DNA from: Bacteroidota bacterium
GTDB lineage: Bacteria > Bacteroidota > Ignavibacteria > SZUA-365
Length of the DNA: 11,525 bases
Reading direction: 5' to 3'
NCBI GenBank assembly: GCA_018224415.1
Contig: JAGTUZ010000097.1
Location: 1 to 11,525, forward strand
Shown here: one piece after another, positions 1 to 6,279 of the stretch
Layout of the letters: every line of letters begins with the position of its first letter
How positions within the stretch are numbered: the first letter of the stretch is position 1
Program-made: the position numbers and the translations under genes
Notes under the pieces: generated by a model
Database searches by the model: none
Seen by the model: the letters and a program-made list of their open reading frames with translations, nothing else
Told to the model about the DNA's origin: nothing

Positions 1-77
1 ATAGCGAATGACTGATGGCTGATAGCTGATGTAAAATGACAGATGACAAATCAAAAATGACACATGACAAGATAACA
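1..77. repeat. Heptanucleotide array A (ATGACAR orientation)
   Basis: Eleven consecutive 7-nt units can be laid out without a phase break from base 1 to 77. The first units are ATGGCTG/ATAGCTG-like (8-28) and the later ones ATGACAR (36-49, 57-70). The last unit is GATAACA. The array probably continues left of the window. It lies downstream of rsmE and has the opposite orientation to array B (86-141), so the two together make an imperfect palindrome. The ATGGCTGATAGCTGATG part is also found, inverted, in array E at 6245-6279. I see no coding potential. Confidence 0.85.
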
Positions 78-85
78 CGGTTGTG

Positions 86-141
86 CCGTCATCCGACATC
101 TGATATCCTTCATCTGTCATTTGTCATTTGTCATTTGTCAT
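86..141. repeat. Heptanucleotide array B (YTGTCAT orientation)
   Basis: Eight 7-nt units all end in AT. The first four are degenerate (CCGTCAT, CCGACAT, CTGATAT, CCTTCAT; 86-113). The last four are CTGTCAT followed by three TTGTCAT (114-141). The array is the inverse of array A and is separated from it by 8 nt (78-85). It ends 19 nt short of the rsmE stop codon, so an rsmE transcript would run through B and then A. The perfect units could pair as a hairpin, but there is no U-tract typical of an intrinsic terminator. Confidence 0.85.
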
Positions 142-160
142 TTCCCTCCATACGTCCCGC

Positions 161-862
161 TCACACGAGTATTCCGTTTACCCGCGCGAGGGCAACGATG
201 GCGGCGGTTTCACCGCGGAGGCGGCGGGGTCCGAGGGAAAGGATGTCAGCGCCGCGGGCGCGGAGCAGATCGATCTCCACGTCGCTGAAGCCGCCTTCGG
301 GACCGATGAACAGCGCGAGCGGACGCTCGTCGAACGTCAGCGCTTCCAGCGTCGCATGCCCGGGCGCCTGTTCGTGAAAGGCCAGCAGGCGCATACCACC
401 GAGATGATCCACGACATCCGGCAGCGCACGGGCTTCCCCGATATCGGGTATCTTCCCGCGGAGACACTGCTTCGTTGCCGCCTCGGCCAGCTTGCGCAGA
501 CGGTCGGTTTTCACCCCGTGCGCCACGGTGCGTTCGGTCATGAGTGGAATGAAGGACGTCATTCCCAGCTCCGTCCCCTTCTCCAGCAGCCAATCCATCT
601 TCGAAGGATTCTTCAGCACGCCCTGCAGCAGCGTGACCTCCACCGGCAGCTCGTTGAAGCGCCGGTGTTTCGCCTCCGCGGTGCAACGCGTTTCCTCCCG
701 CCCCACATCCTCGATCACCGCCTCCACCACATCACCGCCACCGTCCCCGACGAGAATCCTCACCCCGACTTTCAACCGCAGTACGCGGAATAAATGATGA
801 TGTTCGGGGCCCGTCAGAATGATGGTAGGGGCGGAGATTGTCGGGGCCAGGAAATAATGCAT
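161..862 (-). CDS. rsmE: 16S rRNA (uracil(1498)-N3)-methyltransferase RsmE
   Basis: RsmE is a SAM-dependent SPOUT (trefoil-knot) enzyme that methylates N3 of U1498 in 16S rRNA of the small subunit. The 233-residue product has the family layout. A PUA-like N-terminal part carries HHHLFRVLRLKVG (residues 21-33). A conserved KMDWLLEKGTELG stretch follows (88-100). The two knot motifs are FIGPEGGF (185-192) and LGPRRLRGETA (210-220), which form the SAM pocket. The length is normal for the family. The frame stays open upstream to 979, but that extension runs through heptad array C and overlaps the preceding gene, so the ATG at 860-862 (MHYFLAP) is the sensible start. No strong Shine-Dalgarno is visible because the leader is made of repeats. 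It is the last gene of the minus-strand run; its upstream neighbour is the four-helix-bundle gene, 61 nt away. Confidence 0.95.
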   Translation of the reverse strand: MHYFLAPTISAPTIILTGPEHHHLFRVLRLKVGVRILVGDGGGDVVEAVIEDVGREETRCTAEAKHRRFNELPVEVTLLQGVLKNPSKMDWLLEKGTELGMTSFIPLMTERTVAHGVKTDRLRKLAEAATKQCLRGKIPDIGEARALPDVVDHLGGMRLLAFHEQAPGHATLEALTFDERPLALFIGPEGGFSDVEIDLLRARGADILSLGPRRLRGETAAIVALARVNGILV

Positions 863-873
863 CGGTTCGACGA

Positions 874-915
874 ATGACAAATGACAGATGACAAATGACA
901 AATCACAAGATAACG
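874..915. repeat. Heptanucleotide array C (ATGACAR orientation)
   Basis: Six in-phase 7-nt units: ATGACAA, ATGACAG, ATGACAA, ATGACAA, ATCACAA, GATAACG. The inner edge CAAGATAAC (906-914) is identical to the edge of array A (68-76). It fills the gap between the four-helix-bundle stop codon (924-926) and the rsmE start (862), so it forms the rsmE leader. Its inverted partner is array D on the far side of the four-helix-bundle gene. Confidence 0.9.
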
Positions 916-923
916 AGAATCTG

Positions 924-1292
924 CTACTTTGAACGCGCTCTGAGATACCTGATGAAACCCGCCAATTGCCGGCTGACATTCACAGCGATCGTGCGGATTT
1001 CCCGCAGCGTGTCCACGTCCATCATTCCCTCTCGTATTGCTTGATTCAATAGGGAACGAACCTCGCCACAGGAGCCTTTCGCGATGACAAGGAACTGTAT
1101 GAATTCGCGGCGGGAACCCCGCTCGAAACCTTCGGCGATATTATTCGTGATGGATATGGCCGATCCTCGCAACTGATCCGCATAACGATAGTCACCACTG
1201 TTTCGCGCATGCCGAACCAGAGGAATCACCCGTCCATTTAACGTGTCCGCCAGCTTCCACACCGGCAAATCCTCGAAACTTCGATATAGCAT
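924..1292 (-). CDS. Four-helix-bundle protein (23S rRNA intervening-sequence protein family)
   Basis: The 122-residue protein matches the small four-helix-bundle family first found as ORFs in 23S rRNA intervening sequences (TIGR02436-like). The hallmark stretches are SFEDLPVWKLAD (5-16), QLRGSAISITNNIAEGFERG (40-59) and IAKGSCGEVRSLLNQA (70-85), i.e. the QLR..A.SI..NIAEG and A.GS..E..S.L signatures. The molecular function is not established. Relatives include the Avd accessory proteins of diversity-generating retroelements, but no reverse transcriptase or variable repeat is seen here. The ATG at 1290-1292 is preferred over a GTG at 1317-1319 because AGGGAG lies 6 nt upstream (1299-1304). The gene sits between inverted heptad arrays C and D and splits the bamA-like gene from rsmE, which suggests an inserted cassette. 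By eye its base composition is more AT-rich than its neighbours. Confidence 0.85.
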   Translation of the reverse strand: MLYRSFEDLPVWKLADTLNGRVIPLVRHARNSGDYRYADQLRGSAISITNNIAEGFERGSRREFIQFLVIAKGSCGEVRSLLNQAIREGMMDVDTLREIRTIAVNVSRQLAGFIRYLRARSK

Positions 1293-1298
1293 TCGACT

Positions 1299-1304
1299 CT
1301 CCCT
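1299..1304 (-). promoter_or_regulatory. Ribosome binding site of the four-helix-bundle gene
   Basis: On the minus strand this reads AGGGAG, 6 nt before the ATG at 1290-1292. It decides the start: the in-frame GTG upstream would place this purine tract inside the coding region. It is part of a 10-nt direct repeat (ATTCAGGGAG on the minus strand) found again at 1360-1369. Confidence 0.6.
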
Positions 1305-1368
1305 GAATACGAATGCCACAAGCTACACGACACGGGATATCAAAACAGTACATTTCCCGCTCCCTGAA

Positions 1369-1447
1369 TCCCCAATCCCCAAATTTGTCATCTGTCATCT
1401 GTCATCTGTCATTTGTCATTTGTCATCTGTCATCTGTCATCTGTCAT
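1369..1447. repeat. Heptanucleotide array D, composite (YTGTCAT orientation)
   Basis: Nine perfect YTGTCAT units run from 1385 to 1447 (T C C C T T C C C at the variable Y). Two TCCCCAA heptads (1369-1382) precede them in the same 7-nt phase when the main array is read as ATYTGTC from 1383. The array stops one base before the stop codon of the Omp85-like gene (1449-1451, minus strand) and lies upstream of the four-helix-bundle gene. It is inverted relative to array C, with the four-helix-bundle gene in between. The rest of the gap, 1293-1368, holds the leader of that gene; I see no convincing promoter in it. Confidence 0.9.
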
Positions 1448-1448
1448 T

Positions 1449-2786
1449 CTAAAAACTCGCGCCCACATCCAACACCCACTCCCCCCGTCCGGATTCGTCG
1501 AACGCACGATCGACGCGGAAGACGGTGCCGTATGGCAGGAGAAAATGCAGGCCCGCGCCGTAGCCGTAGGGCATGGGGGAGGCGAAGGGCCGCTCGTGTT
1601 TGTTCCACACCGTGCCGGCGTCGAAGAACAGGGCGGCGTAGAGGCCGAGCTTCCACGTGCGGAATTGCTTGATGGGTACTTCGGGCACATGCAGGTACAT
1701 GCGGGGCACGATGGGGATGCGGAGTTCGACAAAGGTGCCGAGGATGTTTTCTCCTTCGCGCTCCTCATCGAAATGTCCGCGTGTCCGTTCGGAAAACCCG
1801 AAGTAGAAATGCGAGTAATTGGGAATGGCGGGTCCGCTGCTCAGTCCGGTGAAGGCACGGAGCGCAAGCGAGAGTTCTCCGGTGATCGGCTGGTAGGCGC
1901 GCAGGTCGACAACGTAGGCCGCCATGTCGACGTCACCGAGACCGAACCCCTTTTTCACGATGGCGGCAGTACCGTAAAGGCCGCTGGTTGGATATTCGGC
2001 GAGGTTGCGGGTGTCGTGTTTCGCTCCGAGGTTCAGGGTGATGTAGCGGTCGATGCCCGTCGGAGAGATGGTGCGTCCCGTACGGTTTTCCGTCACGCCG
2101 ATATAACTGAACCCCGCACTGATCCAGGCGCTGTGATAGGCATTGAAACGTTTGCCCAACGTCTGGAAGAACGCATAATGAATCTCACGGAAGTTCGGTC
2201 CTTCGCCGCGTGCGCTGCTGCTTTTGTTCTCGATGCTGGAGTAACCGAACGACGTCTCGGTAAACAAGGCGTTGTGTCCCTTTCCGAAGACCCAGGGATT
2301 CCTGTAGCTGAGCGAGGCCCAGGGATTGAAACCGAAGGCGCCTCCGGCGAAGAGCTTTTCATTGCGTCCGCGCAGGTTCTCGTGTTTCACACCCAAACCG
2401 AAATTCCACTTGTTCCAGTCGCGGTCGATGATGCCGATGATGGGGACGGGATAGAGGAACCAGCGCTCATCGACTTCGATGAGCAGAATGGTACTATCCA
2501 GCGGCGGCCAACTGATCTCGACCCGATTGAAAAGTCCGAGACTGTAGATGCGCGATTTCGAATACTCGATTTCCTCGACGTCGATGGTGTCGCCCACCTG
2601 TAGCGAAAGTTCGCGCACGATGATTTCGGGTTTCGTGACCTCGTTACCGAACACGGCAAAGCCGGTCACCACAGGAGCGCGGGGTGGCAGGTCGATGTCC
2701 CCCTCCTGCGCGAACAGGCACGGCAGGGGTGAAAGCAGCTGCAGCGCGGTGACAAGCGCGAGGAATCGGAAAACGGACATGGTCAT
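1449..2786 (-). CDS. Omp85/BamA-like outer-membrane protein with one POTRA domain
   Basis: The 445-residue protein starts with a signal peptide (hydrophobic residues 5-25, cleavage expected near 26). A single POTRA-like domain follows at about 38-108 (VVTGFAVFGNEVTKPEIIVR to LLIEVDER). A beta-barrel of about 330 residues comes next, with many alternating and aromatic strands, and ends in Phe (DVGASF) as outer-membrane barrels do. SERTRGHF near residue 345 resembles the RGF/Y motif of loop L6 of the Omp85 superfamily. BamA normally has five POTRAs and about 800 residues, so this is a short member and not clearly the essential BamA; it may insert or export particular proteins or lipids. Two ATG codons (2784-2786 and 2778-2780) are possible starts, neither with a clear Shine-Dalgarno. 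It lies 31 nt after the DUF5683-like gene, suggesting co-transcription. Its stop codon abuts array D. Confidence 0.85.
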   Translation of the reverse strand: MTMSVFRFLALVTALQLLSPLPCLFAQEGDIDLPPRAPVVTGFAVFGNEVTKPEIIVRELSLQVGDTIDVEEIEYSKSRIYSLGLFNRVEISWPPLDSTILLIEVDERWFLYPVPIIGIIDRDWNKWNFGLGVKHENLRGRNEKLFAGGAFGFNPWASLSYRNPWVFGKGHNALFTETSFGYSSIENKSSSARGEGPNFREIHYAFFQTLGKRFNAYHSAWISAGFSYIGVTENRTGRTISPTGIDRYITLNLGAKHDTRNLAEYPTSGLYGTAAIVKKGFGLGDVDMAAYVVDLRAYQPITGELSLALRAFTGLSSGPAIPNYSHFYFGFSERTRGHFDEEREGENILGTFVELRIPIVPRMYLHVPEVPIKQFRTWKLGLYAALFFDAGTVWNKHERPFASPMPYGYGAGLHFLLPYGTVFRVDRAFDESGRGEWVLDVGASF

Positions 2787-2817
2787 GGACAGGGTGATGC
2801 TGGAGAACGCCAGGCGT

Positions 2818-3768
2818 TCAGAAGCGCAGCGTGAAGGTGGCGGTGGCGGTCAGGTCGGCGCGTCCGTCGGGGAGCCGCTGCAACCCGGCACCGGAGTGCA
2901 GCTCGACGTGCTCGTTGAAGCGGGCGGCAGCCCAGGCAGCGTCGACCGCGCTCAGCACGTGGTTGAAGATGACCAGGTTGACGAGAAGGTCGGCCGTGTC
3001 GTAATAGCTGTTGGCGTCGCCGCGCAGACCGGAATAAAAGAGAAAACGATCCGATGGATTCCAGTAACTCCCTTCCTGCTTGTCGTCCCAGCCGTAGGAA
3101 TACTGGTTGTACTTTCCGATCAGCTCGTAATACTGCTGGTCACCATACGGCGGCAGGCGATGCGAGAACTGCGGGATGGCCATTTCCGTGGTGTGCATCT
3201 GCTCCCAGTTGACCCGCTGCCACGACGGCAGGGAAATGTCAGGGTCGATGTCGATAGTGACCGCCTTGTCGCCACCCGGGAAGTCCTTTGCATTCGCGTT
3301 GAGCCACTCGGCGTATTTTACCACGTTCCAGTGCTGGTTGGCGTAGGCCTCGAACTCCACGGTCTTCTCGTCGCCGAGACGGTTCTGTTCGCTCATGAAA
3401 TACCATCCTGCACCTTCAAGCGCGGCAAAGACACCCGCCAGCACGTAGCTGCCCGCGTACAGTTCGCCCGTGCCGGGAATGATCGCGGAAAACAGCGCCG
3501 CCAGAAACGGAGAACGGCGGCCCTGCGCGGCGGCCGGTGCGACCGGACGCAACGCATCAGCGAACACGGCCGATGGACCAGCGGCGGCGTACGATGTGCC
3601 GTAACCTTTCATTTCAAGCGTGAGGGAAACGGGCACCTCGCCCGGTTCCGCGTCTGCGGCCTGGGTTGGCTCGAGGGCATGGCCGGGCTCTAAAACACGG
3701 GCAGACTCTCCTGCTTGGGCGTGAAGAAGGAGCGGGAAGGCGGTCAGAAGGATAAGGAGATAACGCAT
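2818..3768 (-). CDS. Exported hypothetical protein with DUF5683-like segment
   Basis: I do not recognise a function. The 316-residue product starts MRYLLILLTAFPLLLHAQ, a clear signal peptide with cleavage after HAQ. A low-complexity Ala/Pro/Glu linker follows to about residue 80. Then comes RRSPFLAALFSAIIPGTGEL and a hydrophobic continuation (85-125); the SP..A...S...PG.G..Y.G pattern is that of DUF5683-like membrane segments of Bacteroidota proteins. The middle part is rich in Tyr, Trp and Asp. A second hydrophobic stretch (YYDTADLLVNLVIFNHVLSA) comes before the end, and the last residues (ATATFTLRF) look like an outer-membrane beta strand. The frame is open upstream to 3954, overlapping dnaB; the starts at 3768 (chosen, shortest signal n-region) and 3792 are both possible. 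It sits just upstream of the Omp85-like gene, so a joint envelope role is an inference. Confidence 0.75.
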   Translation of the reverse strand: MRYLLILLTAFPLLLHAQAGESARVLEPGHALEPTQAADAEPGEVPVSLTLEMKGYGTSYAAAGPSAVFADALRPVAPAAAQGRRSPFLAALFSAIIPGTGELYAGSYVLAGVFAALEGAGWYFMSEQNRLGDEKTVEFEAYANQHWNVVKYAEWLNANAKDFPGGDKAVTIDIDPDISLPSWQRVNWEQMHTTEMAIPQFSHRLPPYGDQQYYELIGKYNQYSYGWDDKQEGSYWNPSDRFLFYSGLRGDANSYYDTADLLVNLVIFNHVLSAVDAAWAAARFNEHVELHSGAGLQRLPDGRADLTATATFTLRF

Positions 3769-3863
3769 AAAACCAAGCTCTTGTCTATCCATGTAAGCTA
3801 CTCGGGGCTGTGACCTCGCGCAAGGCACGATATTGTCACCCGCGCTGCGTTGGGGAACGGGAC

Positions 3864-5363
3864 TCAGAACGCAGGGGCCTCGTCGGGAGGTGGCAGGGCT
3901 GCGGCCGGGAAGCGTGTTTCCAGATTCTCGAAGCGGGCGTATTCGGGAATCCATGCGAGATCGACCTCGCCGATTTCGCCGTTGCGCTGCTTGGCGATGA
4001 TCACCGAGGCCCGACCGCGTTCCTCGGGCGGGGCGTCCTGGTCCTTGTTGCGATGGATGAACATCACCACGTCGGCGTCCTGTTCGATGGAACCCGACTC
4101 ACGGAGATCGGCCAGCATGGGCTTGCCTCCCGTGCGCTGCTCGACGCTGCGGTTGAGCTGCGAGAGGGCCATGACCGGGACGCGCAGATCCTTTGCGAGT
4201 CCTTTCAGCGAACGGCTGATGGTCGCGATCTCGCGCTCGCGGCTCTCGCGCACCATGGGTGCGGACATCAGCTGCAGGTAATCGATGATGATCAGCTGCA
4301 CACCGTGTTCGTGCACCATGCGCCGCGCCTTCGCGCGCAGTTCGAGAATGGAAATGCCCGGCGTGTCGTCGATCAGGATGCTCGAACGCTCGAGCTTGCC
4401 GACGTACTTCGCCAGCCGGCTGAATTCCTCTTCCCGGATACGACCGGTGCGCACCTGCTGCATGTTCACACGCGCCTCGGCGCAGAGCAGGCGCAGCGCG
4501 AGCTGGTCGCTGGACATTTCAAGACTGAATATACCCACCGGCCGGTCGTAATCGATCGCGGCGTTGCGCGCCAGGGAAAGCGCCAGCGCGGTCTTGCCCA
4601 TGGAGGGACGCGCGGCGAGAATGATCAGATCCGTGGGCTGCCATCCGCCGGTCTTCACATCGAGCAGGTCGTAACCCGACGGCACGCCCGTCACGCCGGT
4701 GTGATCCTTCGACATCTGGTAAATGCGGTCGAGCAACGGCTTGACGATTGTGCGCACCTCGACGAAGCTCTGTTTGATGTAGCTTTCCGAGAGCTTGAAA
4801 ATCTTTTCTTCTGCCGAGTCGATCAGCTCGAAGGCGTCGGCGCTTTCGAGATACGCGTCGCTGACGATGCCGGTGGAAATCTCGATCAGGTTTCGTTTGA
4901 TTGCCTTCTCGAGCACGATGCGGCAATGATACTCCACATGCGCCGGAGAGACCACTTCGCTTGTCAGCTCGGTCAGGTAATACAGCCCGCCGATCGTCTC
5001 GAGCTGATTCTGCCGGCGCAGCACGTCTCCAATGGTGATCAGGTCAACGGGCTGCTGCTTCTGGAACAGCTCGACGATGGCGTCGAAAATGCTGCGATGC
5101 GCATCCTTGTAAAAGGCCTCGCGTGTGAGCAGGGAGAGGACATTGGAAATCGTGGCCTCGGGCTGCAGCAGCATCGCACCCAGCACCGCCATCTCCACGT
5201 CCACCGCCTGCGGCGGAACATGACCGTGTCTGCCGCCGCCGCTGCGTGGCGCGGGCGCCTGACCGCTGTCGCTGCGGGGACGCTCGTCCTGCACCGGAGG
5301 GGACGCCTGCACCGGAGGGGACGCTTGACTCTCAATAGGCTGCGGAATGTCGGACGATGTCAC
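3864..5363 (-). CDS. dnaB: Replicative DNA helicase DnaB
   Basis: DnaB is the hexameric helicase that unwinds DNA 5'-3' at the replication fork and recruits primase. The 499-residue protein has the N-terminal DnaB domain (about 52-155, starting PPQAVDVEMAVLGAMLLQPE), a linker region, and the RecA-like C-terminal domain. Walker A is ARPSMGKT (251-258) and Walker B LIIIDYLQLM (357-366), followed by SQLNRSVEQR (401-410) and DLRESGSIEQDADVV (419-433). There is no intein. The first 50 residues are a Pro/Ser/Gly-rich extension containing a duplicated ASPPVQ. The start codon is GTG at 5361-5363, with AGCAGG a few bases upstream. The gene is 100 nt downstream of the uracil-DNA glycosylase and 95 nt upstream of the DUF5683-like gene. 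Confidence 0.97.
   Translation of the reverse strand: MTSSDIPQPIESQASPPVQASPPVQDERPRSDSGQAPAPRSGGGRHGHVPPQAVDVEMAVLGAMLLQPEATISNVLSLLTREAFYKDAHRSIFDAIVELFQKQQPVDLITIGDVLRRQNQLETIGGLYYLTELTSEVVSPAHVEYHCRIVLEKAIKRNLIEISTGIVSDAYLESADAFELIDSAEEKIFKLSESYIKQSFVEVRTIVKPLLDRIYQMSKDHTGVTGVPSGYDLLDVKTGGWQPTDLIILAARPSMGKTALALSLARNAAIDYDRPVGIFSLEMSSDQLALRLLCAEARVNMQQVRTGRIREEEFSRLAKYVGKLERSSILIDDTPGISILELRAKARRMVHEHGVQLIIIDYLQLMSAPMVRESREREIATISRSLKGLAKDLRVPVMALSQLNRSVEQRTGGKPMLADLRESGSIEQDADVVMFIHRNKDQDAPPEERGRASVIIAKQRNGEIGEVDLAWIPEYARFENLETRFPAAALPPPDEAPAF
5289..5324. repeat. 18-bp tandem duplication in the dnaB 5' end
   Basis: Two perfect adjacent copies of an 18-bp unit (5289-5306 and 5307-5324) encode ASPPVQ twice in the disordered N-terminal extension of DnaB. 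The duplication keeps the frame and lies outside the conserved domains. Confidence 0.9.
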
Positions 5364-5463
5364 GTTGCCTGCTTCAATGGTCGTTGATATCGGGGAATGG
5401 GTAATCTACGGAGATCGATTGAATATCCCTCGGTCGGGTGATGTCATCCTCGTACAGCCGCGA

Positions 5464-6180
5464 CTATTTCTGTTCCGTCTCCAGAATTTCGTCGTAGAGC
5501 GAACGGAATTTTTGCACGTCCTCCCAGGTCGGTCGTTTCCAGTTGGGATTGCGCAGCAGTGCGGCGGGATGATAGGTCACGATGAGCGGGATGCCCTGGT
5601 ACTCGTGTACTGTTGCTCGCAGTTTCGTGAGAGAATCGTTGCTGCGCAGCAGCGTCTGCGCGGCGATGCGTCCAACCGCTAGCATGATTTTCGGCTGCAG
5701 CAGCGCAAGCTGCCTGTGCAGGTAGGGCTCGCACTGTTCGACCTCGCTCGCCTGTGGATCACGGTTATTTGGCGGACGGCATTTGAGAATGTTGCAGATG
5801 AACACTTCTTCCCGAGTGAACTGTACCGCTTCGAGAATCTTCGTGAGCAGCTGTCCCGCGCGCCCGACGAAGGGCTCGCCATGTTTGTCCTCGTCCGCCC
5901 CCGGGGCCTCGCCCACGATGACGACGTCCGCCTGGGGATTGCCCACACCAAACACAAAGCGGTTACGCGTCGCGCCCAGCGGACACTTCTGGCAGTCGTG
6001 GATCAGCGATTCCAGATCGGCGAGGCTTGAGGCATGTATCCATGACTCCGCCACGGCGCCGCCGATCTCCGTCAGACCCTGCGAGGCCAGCGCCGCACGG
6101 CGCAGAACCTCTTCATCGATGTACAGGTCGTTGCCGTATCGTTCTTTCTGCTGACGAAAATATCGTGTGAGTTCTGACAT
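5464..6180 (-). CDS. udg: Family-4 uracil-DNA glycosylase with Fe-S cluster
   Basis: The enzyme removes uracil from DNA at the start of base-excision repair. The 238-residue protein shows the family-4 features. Four Cys fit the 4Fe-4S pattern: C63-x2-C66 (CQKCPLG), C134 and C150 (15 residues apart). Motif A is GEAPGADED (90-98) and the C-terminal motif is HPAALL (204-209), a variant of HPS.L. CNILKCRPPNNRDP (129-142) is also typical. A reading frame from 6258 adds 26 residues, but that start lies inside heptad array E and the extension resembles nothing in the family, so ATG 6178-6180 (MSELTRYF) is preferred; no strong Shine-Dalgarno precedes either. It lies 91 nt after coaBC and is probably transcribed with it. 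Confidence 0.93.
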   Translation of the reverse strand: MSELTRYFRQQKERYGNDLYIDEEVLRRAALASQGLTEIGGAVAESWIHASSLADLESLIHDCQKCPLGATRNRFVFGVGNPQADVVIVGEAPGADEDKHGEPFVGRAGQLLTKILEAVQFTREEVFICNILKCRPPNNRDPQASEVEQCEPYLHRQLALLQPKIMLAVGRIAAQTLLRSNDSLTKLRATVHEYQGIPLIVTYHPAALLRNPNWKRPTWEDVQKFRSLYDEILETEQK

Positions 6181-6244
6181 GGGTAATGTTGCAGGGCTGC
6201 GCCCGCGGTGATGGATGGAGAGAGGTTGGAAAATCTCGATGCGT

Positions 6245-6279
6245 TCGCCATTAGCCATTAGCCATCAGCTATCAGCCAT
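6245..6279. repeat. Heptanucleotide array E overlapping the coaBC stop
   Basis: Five 7-nt units: TCGCCAT, TAGCCAT, TAGCCAT, CAGCTAT, CAGCCAT. On the minus strand they read as ATGGCTG/ATAGCTG-type words, sharing ATGGCTGATAGCTGATG with array A (bases about 14-30). The coaBC stop codon (6272-6274) and its last two codons lie inside the array, and an in-frame ATG of the uracil-DNA glycosylase frame (6256-6258) is also made of repeat sequence. Confidence 0.85.

Noticed and set aside
77..89. Intrinsic terminator after rsmE (ACGG-TTGTG-CCGT)
   Set aside because: The stem has only four pairs and there is no U-run on the minus strand after it; the bases also belong to the heptad arrays.
863..979. N-terminal extension of RsmE containing heptapeptide-like LSFVICHLSF
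   Set aside because: This is array C translated; three heptads make seven codons, giving periodic peptides. It overlaps the four-helix-bundle gene and precedes the conserved RsmE N-terminus.
924..1292. Diversity-generating retroelement accessory (Avd) gene or an rRNA intervening sequence in place
   Set aside because: No reverse transcriptase, template repeat or rRNA sequence is present in the window; only the protein family is shared.
1293..1368. Promoter for the four-helix-bundle gene (minus-strand TTGATA and TAGCTTG stretches)
   Set aside because: The spacing and the second element fit neither sigma-70 nor the Bacteroidota consensus well; too weak to annotate.
1..1447. CRISPR array
   Set aside because: Units are only 7 nt with no spacers, and there are no cas genes nearby.
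3769..3954. Long N-terminal extension of the DUF5683-like protein
   Set aside because: It would overlap the dnaB 3' end and put about 60 non-hydrophobic residues before an obvious signal peptide.
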